Assembly (NCBI GenBank): GCA_019419485.1
Contig: DXZV01000046.1
Coordinates: forward strand, 1 to 10,697
Direction: 5' to 3'
DNA: 10,697 nucleotides
Source of the DNA: Collinsella sp.
GTDB lineage: Bacteria > Actinomycetota > Coriobacteriia > Coriobacteriales > Coriobacteriaceae
Positions 1 to 6,010 of the stretch are shown in pieces (the stretch's first letter is position 1; the number at the start of each line of letters is the position of its first letter). A program made the translations under genes and the position numbers. The notes under the pieces are model-generated. The model saw only the letters and a program-made list of their open reading frames with translations, did not search any database and had not been told where the DNA came from.

Positions 1-78
1 GCCCATAATGCCAAGCCGAAACTCTTTGCCCTCTTTTATGGGCAGCTCGGGCAAACCGATTCCACCGCGCAGCGACAT
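1..78 (-). CDS. nadD: Nicotinate-nucleotide adenylyltransferase NadD, N-terminal fragment (runs off the window)
   Basis: Only the first 26 codons are present, from ATG at 78-76 to the window edge. The fragment ends in RLGIMG, which is how the nucleotide-binding start of NadD reads (family consensus GxMGGTFDPxHxGH). NadD transfers AMP from ATP to nicotinate mononucleotide, making deamido-NAD in the cytoplasm. The start follows the obgE stop by 3 bp. A GGAGGG site at 94-89, inside the last obgE codons, lies 10 bases before the ATG and supports this start. That gives about 20 residues before the nucleotide-binding strand, longer than the usual few. Position after obgE is common for nadD in Gram-positives and supports the call. 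The catalytic residues lie outside the window, so identity rests on six residues plus context. Confidence 0.8.
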   Translation of the reverse strand, partial: MSLRGGIGLPELPIKEGKEFRLGIMG

Positions 79-81
79 GGC

Positions 82-1548
82 TTACTCGCCCTCCGAGGTC
101 TCGGCATCGTCCGCGGCATCCGCCGCATCGATAGCCTCGACGCCCTCATCCGGAGCATCGGTCACGTCAAGGGCCTCAACGGCAACGTCATCGCCAGCGT
201 CCTCGAGCTCCTCGTACTCCGAGAAGTCCTCAGCGCCCTCAAAGTCAAAGGCGCGCTGGCAAATGCGGACCTCGTCGCCCGCATGGCAACCGGCCTTCTC
301 GAGCGCGTCGTCAACACCCATACGCGCAAACTTATGCTGCAGGTAGATGACGGCTTCCTCGTTTTCCCAGTCGGTCTGGATGACCATGCGCTCGATGGCA
401 CGACCGACCACGCGGAAGGCGCCGGGCTCTTCCTGGACAATGCGGAACCGCTTCTCGCGCTGCAGACGGCGGCGCTCCCACTCCTCGTCGCGCAGATCGA
501 CCGGCTCATCAGAGACCGCCAGCTCGGCGCGAAGCTTAGCCACCTGCTCGCCTACGGCAAGCATCAGCGTATTGAGACCGGCGCCCGTCACGGCGGACAC
601 GGCAAAGAACATATGGCCGTCGTCGAGTGCCGCACGCTTGAGGTCGGCAATCTTGTCGGCCGTGCCCGGCGCATCGCACTTGTTGGCGACGACGATCTGC
701 GGACGCTCCGAAAGCTCGGCGCCATACTGCTCGAGCTCACGGTTGATGATACGGTAATCCTCAACCGGGTCGCGATCCTCAAACCCGCCCGTCATGTCAA
801 CGGCATGCATGATGAGCGCCGTGCGCTCAATGTGGCGCAGGAACTGATGGCCCAGGCCCTTGCCCTCGCTTGCGCCCTCGATCAAACCAGGAACGTCGGC
901 AACGACGTAAGAATACTCACCGGCACGCACCATGCCGAGGTTCGGCACGAGCGTTGTAAACGGATAGTCGGCGATCTTGGGACGGGCGGCACTCATGCGC
1001 GCGATAAGCGAGGACTTGCCCACTGAGGGGAAGCCCACGAGTGCGGCATCGGCCATTAGCTTCATCTCAAGCTCAATCCAGTGCTCCTCGGCCGGTTCGC
1101 CCAGCTGAGCGAACGCGGGCGCGCGGCGCACCGACGTCACAAAGTGCGTGTTGCCCAGGCCACCGGCACCGCCGGGTGCCACGACAACGCGCTCGCCATC
1201 GTGCACCAGATCGGCAATCTCGAACATCGGGGTCTGCGTCTCGGGGTCGAGCTCACGCACCACGGTGCCCATGGGAACCTTCAAAATTAGGTCCTCGCCG
1301 CTCTTACCGTTACGACGGGCACCCTGCCCATGCGTGCCGCGCTCGGCGCGGAAGTGATGCTTGAAACGGTAATCGATCAGCGAAGACAGCTGAGCATCGG
1401 CCTGGATGACAACATTGCCGCCACGACCGCCGTCGCCGCCATCGGGGCCGCCCTTGGGGACAAATGCCTCGCGCCTAAACGACATGCATCCGGCTCCGCC
1501 GTCGCCGCCGCACACGTTAATGCGGCTGATATCGGTGAACTGTGACAA
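82..1548 (-). CDS. obgE: Obg/CgtA family ribosome-assembly GTPase
   Basis: 488-residue GTPase that binds the large ribosomal subunit in late assembly and is linked to growth and stress control in other bacteria. The glycine-rich Obg fold covers about residues 1-165. The G domain follows: P-loop GFPSVGKS (172-179), switch I YPFTT (195-199), DVPG (218-221), NKCD (289-292) and SAVTG (318-322). An OCT domain spans about 360-437. The last ~50 residues are a strongly acidic, Ala/Asp/Glu-rich low-complexity tail, longer than in many Obg proteins. The start is TTG (1548-1546), chosen because a perfect AGGAGG sits 8 bases upstream and MSQFTDISRI begins where Obg proteins normally begin. An intrinsic terminator lies immediately upstream, so expression is probably uncoupled in part from rplU-rpmA. 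nadD follows after 3 bp. Confidence 0.97.
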   Translation of the reverse strand: MSQFTDISRINVCGGDGGAGCMSFRREAFVPKGGPDGGDGGRGGNVVIQADAQLSSLIDYRFKHHFRAERGTHGQGARRNGKSGEDLILKVPMGTVVRELDPETQTPMFEIADLVHDGERVVVAPGGAGGLGNTHFVTSVRRAPAFAQLGEPAEEHWIELEMKLMADAALVGFPSVGKSSLIARMSAARPKIADYPFTTLVPNLGMVRAGEYSYVVADVPGLIEGASEGKGLGHQFLRHIERTALIMHAVDMTGGFEDRDPVEDYRIINRELEQYGAELSERPQIVVANKCDAPGTADKIADLKRAALDDGHMFFAVSAVTGAGLNTLMLAVGEQVAKLRAELAVSDEPVDLRDEEWERRRLQREKRFRIVQEEPGAFRVVGRAIERMVIQTDWENEEAVIYLQHKFARMGVDDALEKAGCHAGDEVRICQRAFDFEGAEDFSEYEELEDAGDDVAVEALDVTDAPDEGVEAIDAADAADDAETSEGE

Positions 1549-1556
1549 CAGAATCG

Positions 1557-1562
1557 CCTCCT
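1557..1562 (-). promoter_or_regulatory. obgE ribosome-binding site fixing a TTG start
   Basis: AGGAGG at 1562-1557 with an 8-base spacer to TTG at 1548. It decides the non-ATG start of obgE. It begins two bases after the T-tract of the upstream terminator, so no promoter can fit between terminator and gene. Confidence 0.9.
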
Positions 1563-1564
1563 AC

Positions 1565-1607
1565 AAAAAGAGGGAGACCCTTGAATCCTAAAACTCAAGT
1601 GCCTCCC
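1565..1607 (-). terminator. Rho-independent terminator after rpmA, directly before obgE
   Basis: On the minus strand GGGAGGCACTTGA (1607-1595) pairs with TCAAGGGTCTCCC (1584-1572) around a 10-base loop. The 13-position stem has one G-T wobble and one A-G mismatch and is followed at once by TCTTTTT (1571-1565). It lies 25 bp after the rpmA stop and should end rplU-rpmA transcripts. There is no T-run on the plus-strand side, so it works in one direction only. Because it sits in the obgE leader it may set the ratio of ribosomal protein to ObgE/NadD expression; that part is inference. Confidence 0.88.
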
Positions 1608-1632
1608 ACATATGTGCTCTATGAAGGGTAAA

Positions 1633-1890
1633 TTACGCGTTCGCGAGCGGGCGTACGCTGACCCTGTGCTTGATACCCTTGTGGAACTCAACGGTACCGT
1701 CGACCAGCGCGAACAGCGTGTCGTCCTTGCCACGGCCAACGTTCTCACCCGGGTGGATGTGCGTGCCGTGCTGACGGACGAGAATCGTGCCCGTGGTTAC
1801 CGTCTGGCCGGCATAGCGCTTCGTGCCAAGGCGCTGACCGCGGGAGTCACGGCCATTACGGGAGGAACCGAGTCCTTTTTTGTGTGCCAT
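1633..1890 (-). CDS. rpmA: 50S ribosomal protein L27
   Basis: 85-residue protein of normal length and sequence for L27 (MAHKKGLGSSRNGRDS at the N terminus, GTHIHPGENVGRGKDDTLFA in the middle). L27 lies near the peptidyl-transferase centre, with its flexible N terminus reaching towards the tRNA acceptor ends. The protein begins directly with MAHKKG. It lacks the short cleavable N-terminal extension found in Firmicutes, and no prp protease gene lies between rplU and rpmA, which agrees. The ATG is at 1890-1888, 33 bp after the rplU stop, with only a weak ribosome-binding site (AGTAGGT). It is co-transcribed with rplU and ends 25 bp before a strong terminator. Confidence 0.98.
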   Translation of the reverse strand: MAHKKGLGSSRNGRDSRGQRLGTKRYAGQTVTTGTILVRQHGTHIHPGENVGRGKDDTLFALVDGTVEFHKGIKHRVSVRPLANA

Positions 1891-1923
1891 TGTGTATACC
1901 TACTCTTTCGTTACGAGTGTAAT

Positions 1924-2298
1924 CTACTCGGCGACGGGAGCCTCGGCAACAGCCTCGGCCTCTGCCTTGACAGCCTTCTTGGCGCGGGACGTAGCCTGGA
2001 CCTTCACGATCTTCAGCTTGGTGAGCTGCTGACGGTGACCCTTCAGACGACGATAGCGCTTACGCTTGTGGAACTTGAAGACCAGCTGCTTCTCGCCCTT
2101 GAACTGCTCAACGATCTGAGCGGTAACCTTGGCCTTGGCCAGCTTGTCGGGATCGGTGACGATCTTCTTACCATCGTTGAGGAAGATGACCGGCAGGGTG
2201 ACCTTGTCGCCCTCATTGCCCTCGATCTTCTCGACGGTGATGACATCGTCGGTGGCGACCTTGTACTGCTTGCCGCCCGTGTTAACGATTGCGTACAT
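1924..2298 (-). CDS. rplU: 50S ribosomal protein L21
   Basis: 124-residue L21, a 23S rRNA-binding large-subunit protein. It opens with MYAIVNTGGKQYKV and carries the basic signature KRKRYRRLKGHRQQLTKLKI near residues 77-96, as in the family. The usual length is about 100-105 residues; here a lysine-alanine then Ala/Glu-rich tail of about 20 residues is added (ending EAEAVAEAPVAE). An ATG 21 bases further upstream (2319) is in frame. I chose 2298 because L21 proteins begin at MYAIV and AAGGG lies 9 bases before it. The gene is first in its own unit, behind a strong promoter at 2341-2369. The untranslated leader of roughly 35 bases is too short for a structured L21 autoregulatory leader of the Firmicutes type. 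Confidence 0.96.
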   Translation of the reverse strand: MYAIVNTGGKQYKVATDDVITVEKIEGNEGDKVTLPVIFLNDGKKIVTDPDKLAKAKVTAQIVEQFKGEKQLVFKFHKRKRYRRLKGHRQQLTKLKIVKVQATSRAKKAVKAEAEAVAEAPVAE

Positions 2299-2340
2299 GT
2301 TTACTTGCCCTTCATGCATCAGTTAGTGCAACAGCCGAAT

Positions 2341-2369
2341 ATAGTAGCAGGCGAAAATACCCCCGTCAA
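2341..2369 (-). promoter_or_regulatory. Sigma-A type promoter for rplU-rpmA
   Basis: On the minus strand TTGACG (-35, 2369-2364) and TACTAT (-10, 2346-2341) are separated by exactly 17 bases. TG one base before the -10 box makes an extended -10. The expected transcription start is near 2334, about 35 bases before the rplU ATG. The -35 box contains the TGA stop (2368-2366) of the preceding gene. No terminator separates the two units, so read-through from upstream would pass over this promoter. Confidence 0.82.
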
Positions 2370-3178
2370 CGAGTATGTGGAGCAAATCCACAAGTTCGCA
2401 CAGGTATGGGGCTGACGAGTCGGCCCTCGTCGTCCTCGCATGCTTGATTCTGACGCTCGACATCGTAGGAGCAGATGGTCACGAGGTCTTGCATACCGGT
2501 GGAAACAATAGGTGCATCCACGCCCGGGGTCAAGCCCTGCAACAAAACATCAGCTGCAGAAAGCAAAATTTCCGGACGCATGGAGCCCTCGTTGTCGGCA
2601 TGGGTGTCGAGCATGAGCACCAAATGGTCCAGGCACTCCCCCGCCGTAAGCTCATAGCCCACGAGCGTGTGATCCAAATCCAAGCGCTTGCTCTTTTTGC
2701 CACGCGCGTAGTCGATGCCATGGTCCGCGCGCAGCGTGTCGATCGCACGACGCACCTCGTCGGCGCTTACGGGCGCCTCGGGATCCAAGTGTAGGTCGAT
2801 GCGATACGACAGGCGCGTGAGCTGCGCCGTCAACGCCGGCGTGCGCACGTCGATGTACGCTGCCTCGATGGGTGCCAGATCGGCCGGAGACGCCGCAGAC
2901 AGGCGCTCAAACGCCTCGTCGAGCGCCACGAACTCGGTCATAAACAGGTCATACCACTCGCAGGTCGACGACGTACCAACCGGTAGCGCCGAAGAGAAGC
3001 CCACGCGCATGTGCGGAGAGAAGCCCTGCGTGACGGCATAGGGAAGTCCTGCACGGCGCACGATGCGCTCAATGGTATGGATTACTTCGAGATGGCCCAG
3101 GTACTTAAGGCGATCGCGCTTGCCGTAGCGAACACGAAGCCTAAAGAGCGTGGGGTTGTCGGTCAGGCGCTCACTCAT
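2366..3178 (-). CDS. Radical SAM-linked protein, TIGR03936/DUF2344 family
   Basis: 270-residue protein of unknown function. Its N terminus, with FRLRVRYGKRDRLKYLGHLE at about residues 12-31 followed by an I-R-RAGLPYAVTQGFSP-MRVGFSSALPVG stretch, is the hallmark of the DUF2344 family. That family is either fused to, or encoded next to, the TIGR03960 radical SAM protein. Here the two are separate genes overlapping by 4 bp: the ATG at 3178-3176 shares bases with the upstream TGA at 3177-3175. This points to translational coupling and fixes the start. No signal peptide or membrane segment is visible. The N-terminal half is basic, which could suit nucleic-acid binding, but that is a guess. The stop codon lies inside the -35 box of the rplU promoter. 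The position before rplU fits a link to translation or RNA, unproven. Confidence 0.9.
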   Translation of the reverse strand: MSERLTDNPTLFRLRVRYGKRDRLKYLGHLEVIHTIERIVRRAGLPYAVTQGFSPHMRVGFSSALPVGTSSTCEWYDLFMTEFVALDEAFERLSAASPADLAPIEAAYIDVRTPALTAQLTRLSYRIDLHLDPEAPVSADEVRRAIDTLRADHGIDYARGKKSKRLDLDHTLVGYELTAGECLDHLVLMLDTHADNEGSMRPEILLSAADVLLQGLTPGVDAPIVSTGMQDLVTICSYDVERQNQACEDDEGRLVSPIPVRTCGFAPHTR

Positions 3179-5052
3179 GCGCGATCACCCATCAATACAT
3201 TCTTGGCGTGGAGCGTGGGGCAGATCCCGCAGCCGGTGCACGACGTGCGGGTGCAGTCGGGAGTCGTGACACCCTCGAGCGAGCGACGGTACTCGCGCTC
3301 GAGGAAGCCGCGCGTGCAGCCGGGGCTCACGTGCTCCCACGGCAGACGCCAGTCCAACTCGTAGGGCAGGTGCACGAGCTCATTGAGGTCGATGCCGTTT
3401 TTGGCAGCAGCCTCCTTCCAGTTATCGAGCGAGAAATGCTCTACCCAGGCGTCAAAGCGAGAGCCCGCGCGCCAAGCATCGATGATGACGGGCGTCATGT
3501 CACGACCGGCGCGGGACAGCGCGGCCTCGATGAGCGAGGTCTCGGCATCGTGGTAATGCACGCGGACGGCACGGTTGCGAACGCTCGTGACAAGCAGCTT
3601 CTGGCGACGCTTGACGTCGTCGTAGTCGAGCTGCGGGCACCACTGGAACGGCGTGGCAGCCTTGGGGATAAAGACCGAAACCGAGATGGACACCGAAATC
3701 GAGCCGCGACGAGCCTTGGGCACCACGGAACGACCGAGCTCCAGCACGTGATCGGCCAGATTGGCGATGGCCACGATATCCTCGTCGCGCTCGCCGGGAA
3801 GGCCCATCATAAAGTAGAGCTTCATGCGGTTCCAGCCGGCCTCGAAGGCCGCCTTGGCGGCACGGTCCAGGTCCTCCTCGGTCACGTTCTTGTTAATGAT
3901 GTCGCGCATGCGCTGGCTGCCGGCCTCGGGCGCGAACGTCAGGCCGCCCTTCTTTTCGCCGGCGACCGACTCGGCCATATCCACGCCAAACGAATCCAAG
4001 CGCTGCGACGGAATAGACACGCGAATACCCGTATCCTCCAGGCGACGGTTGAGCCTGCCGAGCACGTCGCGAATGCAGGAGTGGTCGGTCGTGGAGAGCG
4101 AGGTCAGCGACACCTCGTCATAGCCGGTCTTTTCCAGACCCTGAATCACCGACGAGACGATCTGGTCGGCCGAGCGCTCGCGCACCGGGCGATACGTCAT
4201 GCCGGCCTGGCAAAAACGACAGCCGCGGGCGCAGCCGCGCAGGATCTCGATAGACAGGCGGTCGTGAACCAGCTGCGCATAGGGCACGCACGACTGCGAC
4301 AGCGGATTCGTGGCGCCGAAATCCTCGACGACGCGCTTGTAGACCACGGTCGGCGCATCCTTGCCCTCACGCGGCACGGTGTAGCCATGCGGCGAGCAGG
4401 GCTCGTCGTGACGAACCTCATAGAGCGACGGCACGTAGTTGCCGGCAATGGATGCAAGCTGCTCAACAATCTGCTCGCGCGGGACTCCTTCGTCGCGCAG
4501 GCGGCGATGCAGCTGGCAGGTCTCGAGCAGCGATTCCTCGCCCTCGCCGATGAGGATGGCATCGAAGAAGGCCGCGTACGGCTCGGGGTTGTACACCGAG
4601 GGACCGCCGGCGATGATGATGGGGTCGTCTTCACCTCGGTCGGCCGCTAACAGCGGAATGCCAGCGAGGTCGAGTGCCTCGAGGAAGTTCGTCACCGCCA
4701 TCTCGTGCGGCACATGCAGGCCGACGATATCAAACGAAGCGACCGGCGCTGCACCCTCGAGCGAGAGCAGCGGAATGCCTGCCTCGCGCATGGCGTCACC
4801 CATATCGGGCCACGGCACATAGCCACGCTCGCAGGAGATGCCCTCGGCCTGGTTAAGGATGTTGTAGAGGATGGCGATACCCTGGTTGGGCAAACCAACC
4901 TCGTACACATCCGGGTAGATCAGGCAGCAACGGTAGTCGGCATCGGCCTTGGAAAGCGTGCCCCACTCGTGATCGATATAGCGGCTCGGCTTTTCGACCT
5001 TGGCGAGCAGCGGCTCAATTAAATGAAAGCAGTCTTGATACGGAACGCGCAA
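3175..5052 (-). CDS. Radical SAM protein, TIGR03960 family (B12-binding-like domain, radical SAM core, C-terminal cysteine cluster)
   Basis: 625 residues, cytoplasmic. Residues ~35-215 resemble the Rossmann-like B12-binding-type domain often found before radical SAM cores (IYPDVYEVGLPNQG, IIAGGPSVYNPEP, IGEGEE). The radical SAM motif CARGCRFC (C274, C278, C281) would bind the 4Fe-4S cluster that cleaves S-adenosylmethionine. The core continues with FAPEAGS (373-379) and YFMMGLPGE (413-421). At the C terminus C600, C605, C608 and C611 (CTRTSCTGCGIC) probably hold a second Fe-S centre. The reaction and substrate are unknown. The start is TTG at 5052-5050, supported by AGGGG 7 bases upstream overlapping the stop of the previous gene; no ATG lies near. 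The DUF2344 partner overlaps by 4 bp downstream. A 12-bp near-duplication encodes SISVSISV at 451-458. Confidence 0.93.
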   Translation of the reverse strand: MRVPYQDCFHLIEPLLAKVEKPSRYIDHEWGTLSKADADYRCCLIYPDVYEVGLPNQGIAILYNILNQAEGISCERGYVPWPDMGDAMREAGIPLLSLEGAAPVASFDIVGLHVPHEMAVTNFLEALDLAGIPLLAADRGEDDPIIIAGGPSVYNPEPYAAFFDAILIGEGEESLLETCQLHRRLRDEGVPREQIVEQLASIAGNYVPSLYEVRHDEPCSPHGYTVPREGKDAPTVVYKRVVEDFGATNPLSQSCVPYAQLVHDRLSIEILRGCARGCRFCQAGMTYRPVRERSADQIVSSVIQGLEKTGYDEVSLTSLSTTDHSCIRDVLGRLNRRLEDTGIRVSIPSQRLDSFGVDMAESVAGEKKGGLTFAPEAGSQRMRDIINKNVTEEDLDRAAKAAFEAGWNRMKLYFMMGLPGERDEDIVAIANLADHVLELGRSVVPKARRGSISVSISVSVFIPKAATPFQWCPQLDYDDVKRRQKLLVTSVRNRAVRVHYHDAETSLIEAALSRAGRDMTPVIIDAWRAGSRFDAWVEHFSLDNWKEAAAKNGIDLNELVHLPYELDWRLPWEHVSPGCTRGFLEREYRRSLEGVTTPDCTRTSCTGCGICPTLHAKNVLMGDRA

Positions 5053-5059
5053 CGGAAAA

Positions 5060-5064
5060 CCCCT
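5060..5064 (-). promoter_or_regulatory. Ribosome-binding site fixing the TTG start of the radical SAM gene
   Basis: AGGGG at 5064-5060 with a 7-base spacer to TTG at 5052. It overlaps the TAG stop (5065-5063) of the preceding gene. Together with the absence of a nearby ATG it supports the TTG start. Confidence 0.7.
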
Positions 5065-5992
5065 AAGCAGCGAGATCGGATGCGTCTTGGTAGGACGCCA
5101 TAGGACGGGTAGCGCCCGCGACCGTGGTCACCAGATCGCGAACGCGGGAGAACGTGGCAGTGACCACCTCGTTGGCACGGCTGTAGTCGACATCGCGCTC
5201 GTAGAGCGAAACAAGCGCACGGCCCATGCCATAGGTGCCCGCGGCAGCAGTGAGCGCCTTGACGGCAAACCCAATATGCGGCGTCCGCTTGACGAGCGCA
5301 CGGGTGACCGCGCGGATCACAAGACCGCCGGCAAGCACGCCCGCGACCTCGTAGCCGCGCTCAGGCTTAATGCCGCGTCCAAAGACGGCAGCGAGCTCAA
5401 AGAGCATGCCCACCTGAGCCAGCGCCATAACGGGATAATCGGCGCCCGGCAAAAACACCAGCGCACCGGTCGCCATATTGGTGAGCGCGCACGAGGTAAT
5501 GATACGATTGGCCGCCGCGATGCGCATGAAGGCAAAGTTCGCCGCAAAAGCCGTTTCCTTTTCGGTGCGATCGAGAATCCAGCGGGCAAGCGTCTCGAGC
5601 AGATACGTCTTATCGGTTGCCGCCACCACGCCGAGCATGGGCGTGGACTCCTCGATAAACGGCACCTCCACAGCAGACTCGGCAAGCACGCACACGGGCG
5701 CGCCGGCGATCACGAGCTCCTGCACGGCACTCTCCAAGCGGTCGGAGCCGCACGAGAGCACCAGTACCACATCGGTATCGGTCTTTGGAGCAATTCGCTC
5801 CTCCCCCAGACGCTCGACGCGCACAATGCCCGAGGTCGTCTGCGGCACAAAGGCATCACGCACCGTCTCGGCCAGAAAGCGCGAGGCGGACGAATCCAGA
5901 TAGACCGAGACGCGCACCGGCGTATCGGAATCCTTCTTAACGGACGCGCCCATCTTAAAAGCGCGGGTCAGCTTATCTACGGGAATTATCAT
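5063..5992 (-). CDS. DUF697-like protein with a degenerate GTPase-like N-terminal half; function unknown
   Basis: 309 residues. Residues ~155-265 resemble the DUF697 domain (YcjF-like and some Era-like GTPases): ALVFLPGADYPVMALAQVGM at 177-196, then an AVFGR segment, then GLVIRAVTRALVKRTPHIGFAVKAL and AGTYGMGRAL. These contain two moderately hydrophobic stretches that may associate with membrane. The N-terminal part (~25-140) alternates strands and helices like a small GTPase: VRVSVYL, VVLVLS, APVCVLAES, then TDKTYLLETLARWIL. There is no P-loop GxxxxGK[ST] and no NKxD, so nucleotide binding is doubtful. The ATG at 5992-5990 has GGAGGGG 6 bases upstream. The gene lies 18 bp after rodA and 10 bp before the radical SAM gene, so it is probably co-transcribed with both. 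Family assignment is from pattern memory; a role near the elongasome is suggested only by position. Confidence 0.75.
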   Translation of the reverse strand: MIIPVDKLTRAFKMGASVKKDSDTPVRVSVYLDSSASRFLAETVRDAFVPQTTSGIVRVERLGEERIAPKTDTDVVLVLSCGSDRLESAVQELVIAGAPVCVLAESAVEVPFIEESTPMLGVVAATDKTYLLETLARWILDRTEKETAFAANFAFMRIAAANRIITSCALTNMATGALVFLPGADYPVMALAQVGMLFELAAVFGRGIKPERGYEVAGVLAGGLVIRAVTRALVKRTPHIGFAVKALTAAAGTYGMGRALVSLYERDVDYSRANEVVTATFSRVRDLVTTVAGATRPMASYQDASDLAA

Positions 5993-6010
5993 AGCAAACC
6001 CCTCCAGCGG

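Noticed and set aside
1607..1616. 10-bp palindrome CACATATGTG between rpmA and the terminator, as an operator site
   Set aside because: Short palindromes arise easily by chance, it overlaps the terminator stem by one base, and no regulator or promoter sits beside it.
2299..2340. L21 leader-type autoregulatory RNA before rplU
   Set aside because: The predicted untranslated leader is only about 35 bases and shows just a trivial TGCA/TGCA pairing.
2376..2392. Perfect 6-bp hairpin TGTGGA-5-TCCACA at the end of the DUF2344 gene, as a possible operon terminator
   Set aside because: No T-run follows on the minus strand, the stem is short and it lies in coding sequence, so it is not supported as an intrinsic terminator.
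1612..2415. 267-codon plus-strand open frame across rplU-rpmA
   Set aside because: It runs antisense through two ribosomal-protein genes and their promoter; its leucine-rich sequence is a reverse reading of Lys/Gln/Glu codons.
3208..4650. 480-codon open frame on the plus strand, opposite the radical SAM gene
   Set aside because: It is antisense to a clearly conserved protein. High GC in third codon positions removes stops from the opposite strand. The translation is Arg/His/Gly/Ala-rich with no recognisable domain.
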